Shown here piece by piece: positions 31,731 through 42,546 of a stretch of DNA of 64,000 nucleotides. The number at the start of each line of letters is the position of its first letter. Position 1 is the first letter of the stretch. Both the position numbers and the translations under genes were made by a program. The notes under the pieces were generated by a model. The model made no database searches. It saw only the letters and a program-made list of their open reading frames with translations, and had not been told where the DNA came from. Where the stretch lies: contig JAPYXD010000686.1 of assembly GCA_030998225.1 (NCBI GenBank), positions 2,356,001 to 2,420,000 of the forward strand. Reading direction: 5' to 3'. The stretch is from Diplolepis rosae. Its lineage: Eukaryota; Arthropoda; Insecta; Hymenoptera; Diplolepididae.

Positions 31731-32349
31731 TCCGCTTCTAGCCAGCATTTGACTCCATACTGGGGCAGTACTATACCAGTACCGGGCGAAATCTCGGCAT
31801 AAATCCCTAAGTCAGTTTCTAGACAGCATTTTACTCCATACTGGGGCAGTAATATTCCAGTACCGTGCCAACGCTCGTCATAAATCCCACAGTCGGTTTC
31901 TGGACAGCATTTGACTCCAGCTGGGGCAGTACTACACCAGTACCGGGCCAACGCTGGTCACAAATCTCTCAGTCGGCTTCTAGACAGCATTTGACTCCAT
32001 ACTGGGGCATTGCTATACCAGTACAGCGCCAACGATGGGCATAAATCCCTAAGTCAGTTTCTAGACAGCATTTGACTCCGTACTGGGGCAGTACTATGAC
32101 AGTATCGCGCGAAAGCTCGGCATAATTCCCTAAGTCAGTTTCTAGACAGCATTTGACTCCCTACTGGGGCAGTACTATACCAGTACCGGGCGAAATCTCG
32201 GCATAAATCCCTAAGTCAGTTTCTAGACAGCATTTTACTCCATACTGGGGCAGTAATATTCCAGTACCGTGCCAAAGCTAGGCATAAATCCCTAAGACAG
32301 TTTCTAGACAGCATTTGACTCCATACTGGGGCAGTACTATACCAGTACC

Positions 32350-34970
32350 GCGCGAACGCTCGGCATAAATCCCTAAGTCGGCTTCTAGACAGCATTTGAC
32401 TCCATACTGGGGCAGTACTATACCAGTGCCGCGCGATCGCTCGGCATAAATCCCTAAGTCGCCTTCTAGCCAGCATTTGACACCATACTGGGGCAGTACT
32501 ATACCAGTACTGCGCCAAACAGGGCATAAATCTCTCAGTAGTATTCTAGACAGCATTTGACTCCATACTGGGTCAGTACTACACCAGTACCGTGCCAAAG
32601 CAAGGGAGGAATTTCTCAGTCCGCTTCTAGCCAGCATTTGAGTCCATACTGGCGCATTACTATAACAGTACCACGCCAACGCTCGGCATTAATCCCTCAG
32701 TCAGCTTCTAGACAGCATTTTCCTTCATACTGGGGCAGTACTACACCAGTACCGCGCCAACGATGGACATAAATCCCTGAGTCAGTTTCTAGACAGCATT
32801 TGACTCCGTACTGGGGCAATACTATACCGGTACCGCGCGAACGCTCGGCATAAATCCCTAAGGCGGCTTCTAGACAGCATTTTACTCCATACTGGGGCAG
32901 TACTATACCAGTACCGGGCCAACGCTGGTCACAAATCTCTCAGTCGGCTTCTAGACAGCATTTGACTCCATACTGGGTCAGTACTACACCAGTACCGGGC
33001 CAACGCTGGTCACAAATCTCTCAGTCGGCTTCTAGACAGCATTTGACTCCATACTGGGTCAGTACTACACCAGTACCGGGCCAACGCTGGTCACAAATCT
33101 CTCAGTCGTATTCTAGACAGCATTTGAATCCATACTTGGGCAGTACTATACCAGTACTGCGCCAAACAGGGCATAAATCGCTCAGTCGTATTCTAGACAG
33201 CATTTGAATCCATACTGGGGCAATACTATACCAGTACCGCGCGAACGCTCGGCATAAATCCCTAAGTCGGCTTCTAGACAGCATTTCACTCCATACTGGG
33301 GCAGTACTATACCAGTGCCGCGCGATCGCTCGGCATAAATCCCTAATTCGCCTTCTAGCCAGCATTTGACTCCATACTGGGGCAGTACTATACCAGTACT
33401 GCGCCAAACAGGGCATAAATCTCTCAGTCGTATTCTAGACAGCATTTCACTCCATACTGGGGCAGTACTATACCAGTACTGCGCCAAACAGGGCATAAAT
33501 CTCTCAGTAGTATTCTAGACAGCATTTGAATCCATACTGGGGCAATACTATACCAGTACCGCGCGAACGCTCGGCATAAATCCCTAAGTCGGCTTCTAGA
33601 CAGCATTTGACTCCATACTGGGGCAGTACTATACCAGTGCCGCGCGATCGCTCGGCATAAATCCCTAAGTCGCCTTCTAGCCAGCATTTGACTCCATACT
33701 GGGGCAGTACTATACCAGTACTGCGCCAAACAGGGCATAAATCTCTCAGTAGTATTCTAGACAGCATTTGACTCCATACTGTGTCAGTACTACACCAGTA
33801 CCGTGCCAAAGCAAGGGAGGAATTTCTCAGTCCGCTTCTAGCCAGCATTTGAGTCCAAACTGGTGCATTATCATAACAGTACCACGCCAACGCTCGGCAT
33901 TAATCCCTCAGTCGGCTTCTGGACAGCATTTTCCTTCATACTGGGGCAGTACTATACCAGTACCGCGCCAACGATGGGCATAAATCCCTGAGTCAGTTTC
34001 TAGACAGCATTTGACTCCGTACTGGGGCAATACTATACCCGTACCGCGCGAACGCTCGGCATAAATCCCTAAGGCGGCTTCTAGACAGCATTTTACTCCA
34101 TACTGGGGCAGTACTATACCAGTACCGGGCCAACGCTGGTCACAAATCTCTCAGTCGGCTTCTAGACAGCATTTGACTCCATACTGGGTCAGTACTACAC
34201 CAGTACCGGGCCAACGCAGGTCACAAATCTCTCAGTCGGCTTCTAGACAGCATTTGACTCCATACTGGGTCAGTACTACACCAGTACCGGGCCAACGCTG
34301 GTCACAAATCTCTCAGTCGTATTCTAGACAGCATTTGAATCCATACTTGGGCAGTACTATACCAGTACTGCGCCAAACAGGGCATAAATCGCTCAGTCGT
34401 ATTCTAGACAGCATTTGAATCCATACTGGGGCAATACTATACCAGTACCGCGCGAACGCTCGGCATAAATCCCTAAGTCGGCTTCTAGACAGCATTTGAC
34501 TCCATACTGGGGCAGTACTATACCAGTGCCGCGCGATCGCTCGGCATAAATCCCTAAGTCGCCTTCTAGCCAGCATTTGACACCATACTGGGGCAGTACT
34601 ATACCAGTACTGCGCCAAACAGGGCATAAATCTCTCAGTCGGATTCTAGACAGCATTTGACTCCATACTGGGGCAGTACTATACCAGTACTGCGCCAAAC
34701 AGGGCATAAATCTCTCAGTCGTATTCTAGACAGCATTTGAATCCATACTGGGGCAATACTATACCAGTACCGCGCGAACGCTCGGCATAAATCCCTAAGT
34801 CGGCTTCTAGACAGCATTTGACTCCATACTGGGGCAGTACTATACCAGTGCCGCGCGATCGCTCGGCATAAATCCCTAAGTCGCCTTCTAGCCAGCATTT
34901 GACTCCATACTGGGGCAGTACTATACCAGTACTGCGCCAAACAGGGCATAAATCTATCAGTCGCATTCTA
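32350..34970. repeat. 1211-bp tandem duplication within satellite A
   Basis: A run of 15 monomers (1211 bp) is present twice in a row. Sequence at 32557, 32962 and 33102 recurs at 33768, 34173 and 34313, and the block at 33424 recurs at 34635. Copies differ by few substitutions, for example GGACAT versus GGGCAT near 32765/33976. Similarity fades upstream of about 32350 and stops at about 34970. Confidence 0.85.
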
Positions 34971-37399
34971 GACAGCATTTGACTCCATACTGGGTCAGTA
35001 CTACACAAGTACCGGGCCAACGCTGGTCACAAATCTCTCAGTCGGCTTCTAGACAGCATTTGACTCCATACTGGGTCAGTACTACACCAGTACCGGGCCA
35101 ACGCTGGTCACAAATCTCTCAGTCGGCTTCTAGACAGCATTTGACTCCATACTCGGTCAGTACTACACCAGTACCTGGCCAACGCTGGTCACAAATCTCT
35201 CAGGCGTATTCTAGACAGCATTTGAATCCATACTAGGGCAGTACTATACCAGTACTGCGCCAAACAGGGCATAAATCCCTAAGTCGGCTTCTAGCCAGCA
35301 TTTGACTCGATACTGGGACATTACTATAACAATACCACGCCAACGCGCGGCAGAAATCTCTCAGTCGTATTCTAGACAGCATTTGAATCCATACTAGGGC
35401 AGTACTATACCAGTACTGCGCCAAACAGGGCATAAATCTCTCAGTAGTATTCTAGACAGCATTTGACTCCATACTGGGTCAGTACTACACCAGTACCGTG
35501 CCAAAGCAAGGGAGGAATTTCTCAGTCCGCTTCTAGCCAGCATTTGAGTCCATACTGGCGCATTATCATAACAGTACCACGCCAACGCTCGGCATTAATC
35601 CCTCAGTCGGCTTCTGGACAGCATTTGAATCCATACTGGGGCAGTACTATACCAGTACCACGCCAACGCTCGGCATTAATCCCTCAGTCGGCTTCTAGAC
35701 AGCATTTGACTCCATACTGGGTCAATACTATACCGGTACCGCGCGAACGCTCGGCATAAATCCCTAAGGCTGCTTCTAGACAGCATTTAACTCCATACTG
35801 GGTCAGTACTACACCAGTACCGTGCCAAAGCTAGGGAGGAATTTCTCAGTCGGCTTCTAGCCAGCATTTGACTCCATACTGGCGCATTACTATAACAATA
35901 CCACGCCAACGGTCGGCATTAATCCCTCAGTCAGCTTCTAGACAGCATTTGACTCCATACTGGGGCAATACTATACCAGTACAGCGCCAACGCTCGGCAT
36001 AAATCCCACAGTCGGTTTCTGGACAGCATTTGACTCCAGCTGGGGCAGTACTACACCAGTACCGGGCCAACGCTGGTCACAAATCTCTCAGTCGGCTTCT
36101 AGACAGCATTTGACTCCATACTGGGGCATTGCTATACCAGTACAGCGCCAACGATGGGCATAAATCCCTAAGTCAGCTTCTAGACAGCATTTGACTCCGT
36201 ACTGGGGCAGTACTATGACAGTATCGCGCGAAAGCTCGGCATAATTCCCTAAGTCAGTTTCTAGACAGCATTTTACTCCATACTGGGGCAGTAATATTCC
36301 AGTACCGTGCCAAAGCTAGGCATAAATCCCTAAGACAGTTTCTAGACAGCATTTGACTCCATACTGGGGCAGTACTATACCAGTACCGCGCGAACGCTCG
36401 GCATAAATCCCTAAGTCAGTTTCTAGACAGCATTTGACTCCATACTGGGGCAGTACTATACCAGTACCGGGCGAAATCTCGGCATAAATCCCTAAGTCAG
36501 TTTCTAGACAGCATTTGACTCCATACTGGGGCAGTAATATTCCAGTACCGACCCAAAGCTAGGCATAAATCCCTAAGTCGGCTTCTAGCCAGCATTTTTC
36601 TCCATACTGGGGCAGTACTATACCAGTACATCCCCAACGATGGGCATAAATCCCTAAGTCAGTTTCTAGACAGCATTTTACTCCATACTGGGGCAGTAAT
36701 ATTCCAGTACCGTGCCAACGCTCGGCATAAATCCCACAGTCGGTTTCTGGACAGCATTTGACTCCAGCTGGGGCAGTACTATACCAGTATCGCGCGAAAG
36801 CTCGGCATAATTCCCTAAGTCAGTTTCTAGACAGCATTTGACTCCATACTGGGGCAGTACTATACCAGTACCGGGCGAACGCTCGTCATAAATCCCTAAG
36901 TCAGATTCTAGACAGCATTGTACTCCATACTGGGGCCGTAATATTCCAGTACCGTGCCAAAGCTAGGCATAAATCCCTAAGTCGGCTTCTAGACAGCATT
37001 TGACTCCATACTGGGGCAGTACTATACCAGTGCCGCGCGAACGCTCGGCATAAATCCCTAAGGCGGCTTCTAGACAGCATTTTACTCCATACTGGGGCAG
37101 TACTGTTCCAGTACCGTGCCAAAGCTAGGCATAAATCCCTAAGACAGTTTCTAGACAGCATTTGACTCCATACTGGGGCAGTACTATACCAGTACCGCAC
37201 GAACGCTCGGCATAAATCCCTAAGTCAGTTTCTAGACAGCATTTGACTCCATACTGTGGCAGTACTATACCAGTACAGCGCCAACGCTGGGCATAAATCT
37301 CTCAGTCGGCTTCTAGACAGCATTTGACTCCATACTGGGTCAGTACTACACCAGTACCGGGCCAACGCTGGTCACAAATCTCTCAGTCGGCTTCTAGAC

Positions 37400-40002
37400 A
37401 GCATTTGACTCCATACTGGGTCAGTACTACACCAGTACCGGGCCAACGCTGGTCACAAATCTCTCAGTCGGCTTCTAGACAGCATTTGACTCCATACTGG
37501 GTCAGTACTACACCAGTACCGGGCCAACGCTGGTCACAAATCTCTCAGTCGGCTTCTAGACAGCATTTGACTCCATACCGGGGCAGTACTATACCAGTAC
37601 AGCGCCAACGCTCGGCATAAATCCCACAGTCGGTTTCTGGACAGCATTTGACTCCAGCTGGGTCAGTACTACACCAGTACCGGGCCAACGCTGGTCACAA
37701 ATCTCTCAGTCGTATTCTAGACAGCATTTGAATCCATACTTGGGCAGTACTATACCAGTACTGCGCCAACGATGGACATAAATCCCTGAGTCAGTTTCTA
37801 GACAGCATTTGACTCCGTACTGGGGCAGTATTATACCAGTACCGCGCGATCGCTAGTCCGAAATCCCTCAGTCATCTTCTAGACAGCATTTGACTCCATA
37901 CTGGGGCAATTCTATACCAGTGCCGCGCGAACGCTGGGCATAAATCCCTAAGTCAGTTTCTACACAGCATTTGACTCCGTACTGGGGCAGTATTATACCA
38001 GTACCGCGCGATCGCTAGTCCGAAATCCCTCAGTCATCTTCTAGACAGCATTTGACTCCATACTGGGGCAGTACTCTACCAGTGCCGCGCGAACGCTCTG
38101 CTTAAATCCCTAAGTCGCCTTCTAGCCAGCATTTGACTCCATACTGGGGCATTAATATACCAGTACCGTGCCAAAGCTAGACATACATCCCTAAGACAGT
38201 TTCTAGACAGCATTTGACTCCATACTGGGGCAGCACTATACCAGTATCGCGCGAAAGCTCGGCATAATTCCCTAAGTCAGTTTCTAGACAGCATTTGACT
38301 CCATACTGGGGCAGTACTATACCAGTACCGGGCGAAATCTCGGCATAAATCCCTAAGTCAGTTTCTAGACAGCATTTTACTCCATACTGGGGCAGTACCG
38401 TTCCAGTACCGTGCCAAAGCTAGGCATAAATCCCTAAGACAGTTTCTAGACAGCATTTGACTCCATACTGGGGCAGTACTATACCAGTACCGCGCGAACG
38501 CTCGGCATAAATCCCTAAGTCAGTTTCTAGACAGCATTTGACTCCATACTGTGGCAGTACTATACCAGTACAGCGCCAACGCTGGGCATAAATCCCTAAG
38601 TCAGTTTCTAGACAGCATTTGACTCCGTACTGGGGCAGTATTATACCAGTACCGCGCGAGCGCTAGTCCGAAATCCCTCATACATCTTCTAGACAGCATT
38701 TGACTCCATACTGGGGCAGTACTATACCAGTGCCGCGCGAACGCTCGGCATAAATCCCTAAGTCGCCTTCTAGCCAGCATTTGACTCCATACTGGGGCAG
38801 TACTATACCAGTACCGTGCCAACGCTCGTCATAAATCCCACAGTCGGTTTCTGGACAGCATTTGACTCCAGCTGGGTCAGTACTACACCAGTACCGGGCC
38901 AACGCTGGTCACAAATCTCTCAGTCGGCTTCTAGACAGCATTTGACTCCATACTGGGTCAGTACTACACCAGTACCGGGCCAACGCTGGTCACAAATCTC
39001 TCAGTCGGCTTCTAGACAGCATTTGACTCCATACCGGGGCAGTACTATACCAGTACAGCGCCAACGCTCGGCATAAATCCCACAGTCGGTTTCTGGACAG
39101 CATTTGACTCCAGCTGGGTCAGTACTACACCAGTACCGGGCCAACGCTGGTCACAAATCTCTCAGTCGGCTTCTAGACAGCATTTGACTCCATACTGGGG
39201 CAGTACTATACCAGTACCGCGCCAACGCTGGGCATAAATCCCTAAGTCAGTTTCTAGACAGCATTTGACTCCGTACTGGGGCAGTATTATACCAGTACCG
39301 CGCGATCGCTAGTCCGAAATCCCTCAGTCATCTTCTAGACAGCATTTGACTCCATACTGGGGCAGTACTATACCAGTACCGCGCGAACGCTGGGCATAAA
39401 TCCCTAAGTCAGTTTCTAGACAGCATTTGACTCCGTACTGGGGCAGTATTATACCAGTACCGCGCGAGCGCTAGGCCGAAATCCCTCATACATCTTCTAG
39501 ACAGCATTTGACTCCATACTGGGGCAGTACTCTACCAGTGCCGCGCGAACGCTCTGCTTAAATCCCTAAGTCGCCTTCTAGCCAGCATTTGACTCCATAC
39601 TGGGGCATTAATATACCAGTACCGTGCCAAAGCTAGACATACATCCCTAAGACAGTTTCTAGACAGCATTTGACTCCATACTGGGGCAGCACTATACCAG
39701 TATCGCGCGAAAGCTCGGCATAATTCCCTAAGTCAGTTTCTAGACAGCATTTGACTCCATACTGGGGCAGTACTATACCAGTACCGGGCGAAGTCTCGGC
39801 ATAAATCCCTAAGTCAGTTTCTAGACAGCATTTTACTCCATACTGGGGCAGTACTATTCCAGTACCGTGCCAAAGCTAGGCATAAATCCCTAAGACAGTT
39901 TCTAGACAACATTTGACTCCATACTGGGGCAGTACTATACCAGTACCGCGCGAACGCTCGGCATAAATCCCTAAGTCGGCTTCTAGCCAGCATTTGACAC
40001 CA
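37400..40002. repeat. 1456-bp tandem duplication at the array end
   Basis: Eighteen monomers are duplicated at an offset of 1456 bp. The rare variant GTACTCTACCAGTGCCGCGC occurs at 38071 and again at 39527, followed in both cases by a monomer with TAGACATACATCCC (about 38180 and 39634). The second copy runs into the array boundary at 40002. Confidence 0.8.
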
Positions 40003-40200
40003 CCCGCGGAACCGCCTTTCGGCTTTAAACTTCACGGGTGGTTGGTTCCATTAAAGTCGCGTACGACTCTTCCGTCATCCGTTCGCTCGGAACTTCCATC
40101 CGCGGCCACACGCCCACTAGGATAACCGACTAGCCGCGCCACCCAGGGGAGAAACGTACACATTCCTCCCCCGAACGACACGGACAGTCAAGTCTACGGG
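40003..40200. other. GC-rich hairpin-rich fragment at satellite boundary, unidentified
   Basis: About 200 bp of GC-rich, non-satellite sequence separates the last 81-bp monomer from the retroelement. It contains several short self-complementary pairs: CCACCCG/CGGGTGG (40000-40006 with 40035-40041, beginning in the last satellite bases) enclosing GCC-TTTC-GGC (40014-40023); AGTCG-CGTA-CGACT (40055-40068); CGCGGC/GCCGCG (40101-40106 with 40133-40138); and GGGGAG/CTCCCC (40146-40151 with 40166-40171). No open frame stands out. The density of hairpins resembles a structured RNA or a piece of rDNA, but I cannot match it to a known RNA by eye. Confidence 0.5.
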
Positions 40201-40597
40201 GTTTGCCAACCTCATCAGGCTTTATTAAATTAAAAAAAAAACACCAAATAGTAAAATTGTCACACACAAAAAAATAAAAATTAAATTCACTTAATATCAA
40301 AAACACACAAAATTTTAAATTTTACCTTTATAAAAGAAGGTTAACTCATAATGTGTAATGTGGAGAATATAAAATTATAATAAAAGTCATGATTTTACCA
40401 ATAAAATGACGTGATGTTATGGAGTCGACGACACTTTGTCTACTAAATTATTAGATTCAGACAGTTAACTTTAAATATTGACAACAGTTATTGTAGACAT
40501 AGAATTTGAAATGTAAACAGACATCATTTGGAAGGCTATTATGAATTTAATCTATTAAGTCATGAAAAATAAATTCTATTCAAAGTAAATATGTCTT
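40201..40597 (+). repeat. Left inverted arm of the Penelope-like element
   Basis: Begins GTTTGCCAACCTCATCAGGC and ends AAAGTAAATATGTCTT. It is the reverse complement of 41972-42369 with roughly twenty differences in my hand alignment. Its inner end overlaps the C-terminal codons of the endonuclease frame. Confidence 0.92.
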
Positions 40598-41982
40598 CTT
40601 TTTTATTTATACTAAGTTTATTAAATTTTATATTGATCATCTCTGATGTTAATCTTTTCCGATAGTCAGAGACATAATCAACAATCTTATTATTTTCCCA
40701 ATCAAATTCATGGTTGAATTCCAATTGATGTTCACAGACTACGGATTCACTGTTTTTTTTATTTTTGTGTTCATTAATACGAACTCTTAATGCTCTCTTT
40801 GATTAACCAATATAAGTCGCAGGGCAATTTTTACAATTAAATTTGTACACAATATTAGTTTGTTCCCATTTGTTTGTGGAGTCTTTACCTAATTTTATGA
40901 TTGATTTCAAAGTTTTTTTGACGACCGGGACAGTTGACATATTGTATTTTTTGAAAATATTAGACACTTTAGTGAAGTTTGTTACGTTGTATGGCAAACA
41001 TACTTTTGGTTGATGTCTGTATAAATCTGAACGGTTTTTTTTATTTCGAGAATTTGGAGAGCTGTATTCAATTTTATTCATACGACTTTTTATATTTTTA
41101 TCGATAAAGCTATTTGGATAATCGTTGTTTAATAATATTTGTTTAACAATCTTCAAATTGTCGTTATGAAACCTTTTTTGAGATAAAGATATCGCTCGGT
41201 CAACTAAGTTATAAACAATATTTTTTTTCTGACAAATTGTATGATTGGAAAAGTAATTAATTGTTCTATTTGATGAGGTAGGTTTTTGAAACAAATTAGA
41301 AATAATTTTATTTTCTTTTATAATTAATGACAAGTCCACAAAGTTAATTTGATTATTTTGTTGAACCTCAAAGGTGAATTGTAAGTTCTTATCTTGTGAA
41401 TTAAAATGGTTTAAAATCAAGTCAATAAATTTCTTTTGTACACACAGAATAGTGTCATCTATAAATTTGTAATAAAATAAAGGAGAGCAATTATGTTTGT
41501 CTTATAAAATTCGTAGGCAATCATTTTCCAAATCATCCATGACAATGTCTGCGAATAGAGGTGAAATTGGTGAACCCATTGGAGTGCCAAAAATTTGCAA
41601 ATAAATATTATTATTAAAGGTAAAGTATGTGTTTTCGAAAAGAAATTTAGTACAATTTATAATTTCATCAAATGGAATTCTACAGTTATTATGAATAAGC
41701 TGATATCTTCGGTCTAAACTCTTTAGGACCGAATCACAGGGTACATTTGTAAATAATGAACTGACATCTAGTGAAAGCAGAGCATGATTATCATCTACAA
41801 CGAGATCTTCCAATTTTCTTTTAAGATCTAAACTGTCATTTAAATGTGAATTTTGGGACTTTTATACTGTCTTTTAATTCATCATATAGTATTTTTGCTA
41901 AAAAATGAGTGGGGCTATTGATCAAAGAGATTATGGGATGAAGAGGTGTATCTTGTTTGTGGATTTTAGGTAAGACATATTT
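40560..41982 (-). pseudogene. Penelope-like RT/GIY-YIG polyprotein, broken
   Basis: Read on the minus strand. The frame opens at 41982 with an RT finger motif (LPKIHK, then PLHPIISLINSPTHFLAK). A one-base frameshift near 41850-41865 follows. The palm then shows motif A (LLSLDVSSLFTNVP) and motif B (GTPMGSPISPLFADI) between 41813 and 41505. A TAA at 41502-41504 interrupts the frame, followed by motif C (YYKFIDDTILC) at about 41445-41480. The C-terminal endonuclease has CKNC and TYIG, then a TAA at 40803-40805 exactly where YIGQ-type enzymes usually have Q, then SKRALRVRINEHK and KRLTSEM further on, ending at a TGA at 40560-40562. RT copies the element RNA and the GIY-YIG domain nicks target DNA; neither could be made intact here. 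The N-terminus upstream of the RT is absent. Confidence 0.88.
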
Positions 41983-42369
41983 ACTTTGAATAGAATTTAT
42001 TTTTCATTACTTAATAGATTAAATTCATGATAGCTTTCCAAATGATGTCTGTTTACATTTCAAATTCTATGTTTACAGTAACTGTTGTCGATATTTAATG
42101 TTAACTGTCTGAATCTAATAATTTAGTAGACAAAGTGTCCTCGACTCCATGACATCACGTCATTTTATTAGTAAAATCATTAATTTTTTTATAATTTTAT
42201 GTTCTCGACATTACTCATTATGAGTTAACCTTCTTTTATAAAGGTAAAATTAAAAATTTTGTGTGTTTTTGATATTAAGTTAATTTAATTTTTATTTTTC
42301 TTGTGTGTGACAATTTTACTATTTGGTGTTTTTTCTTTAATTTAATAAAGCCTGATGAGGTTGGCAAAC
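41972..42369 (-). repeat. Right inverted arm of the Penelope-like element
   Basis: Begins AAGACATATTTACTTTG and ends GCCTGATGAGGTTGGCAAAC, mirroring the left arm. It abuts the RT sequence at the position where the protein reads KYVLPKIHK, so the inversion junction lies within or next to the coding frame. Confidence 0.92.
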
Positions 42370-42390
42370 CCATAGCCAACGAATCGTCGC
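42351..42390 (+). ncRNA. Possible hammerhead ribozyme remnant at the retroelement end
   Basis: The right terminus contains CTGATGA (42352-42358), then GTTGGC (42360-42365) and its exact complement GCCAAC (42375-42380), then GAATCGTC (42381-42388). This is the order of a hammerhead core: CUGANGA, helix II, GAA, short helix III, NUH. Hammerheads are known in the terminal repeats of Penelope-like elements, usually ending GAAAC-GUC, so the A-to-T after GAA would weaken helix III. Helix I is poor (only GC/GC adjacent to the core). The left terminus keeps CTGATGAGG on the minus strand but lacks the GAA part. Confidence 0.45.
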
Positions 42391-42518
42391 AACAATTATG
42401 ACATTATGAAGAGTTTTCTTCTTTATATTTGACCCTCATTGATCGCAAACCAGCATCTTTTATAATAAGAAAAGTAATACTATTCCTATCCAGAAAATAA
42501 TTAAGAAACGAAATCTTA
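42370..42518. other. Spacer between retroelement and mariner
   Basis: About 150 bp of AT-rich sequence. Its first 20 bases contain the second half of the possible hammerhead. Its last two bases (TA, 42517-42518) are the left mariner target-site duplication. No gene or repeat is otherwise visible. Confidence 0.6.
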
Positions 42519-42546
42519 CTAGGTTGTTAAAAGAGTTTTGAAAGCG
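42519..42546 (+). repeat. mariner left terminal inverted repeat
   Basis: CTAGGTTGTTAAAAGAG followed by TTTTGAAAGCG. It pairs with the right terminus at 43479-43506 with a few mismatches. Confidence 0.92.

Larger units (their letters stand above)
1..40002. repeat. 81-bp satellite array (satellite A)
   Basis: Tandem monomers of 81 bp fill this region without interruption, about 490 copies. Landmarks in each monomer are TTCTAGACAGCATTTGACTC, CATACTGGGGCAGTACTATA, CCAGTACCGCGCGAACGC and TCGGCATAAATCCC. Hand count of the consensus gives about 49% GC and five CpG. Most monomers carry TCTAGA (XbaI). Several variant classes alternate: one with AATATTCCAGTACCGTGCC, one with TGGCGCATTACTATAAC, one with GGGCCAACGCTGGTCACAAA, and 80-bp forms (GACTCCAGCTGGGGC, or GCGCCAAACAGGGC). 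Because 81 is divisible by 3, long open frames occur on both strands; they have no consistent start and are interrupted wherever an 80-bp form occurs, so I do not call them genes. The left end lies outside the window; the right end is abrupt. A centromeric or pericentromeric role is inference. Confidence 0.97.
40201..42369 (-). mobile_element. Penelope-like retroelement, decayed, with inverted arms
   Basis: This 2.17-kb unit has reverse-transcriptase and GIY-YIG coding sequence on the minus strand between two inverted arms of about 397 bp. An RT joined to a C-terminal GIY-YIG endonuclease identifies Penelope-like elements, which often carry terminal repeats that may be direct or inverted. The left arm contains the 3' end of the element, including the last ORF codons. 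The right arm is an inverted copy of that 3' end, joined at about 41972 to the start of the recognisable RT, so the N-terminal part of the protein is missing. No clear target-site duplication is visible. Nonsense codons and a frameshift show it is inactive. Confidence 0.88.

Noticed and set aside
561..34865. GCGATCGC octamers (in GCGCGATCGCTCGG monomers), resembling the cyanobacterial HIP1 motif
   Set aside because: They are one satellite variant copied with its monomer, not a dispersed genomic motif.
1..40002. Regularly spaced repeats that could suggest a CRISPR array
   Set aside because: The whole 81-bp unit is repeated, with no unique spacers and no cas genes; the neighbourhood is eukaryotic.
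184..40035. More than a hundred open frames of 60-236 codons on both strands
   Set aside because: All are translations of the 81-bp satellite in frames that happen to lack stops. They start and stop at monomer variants and show no gene-like context.
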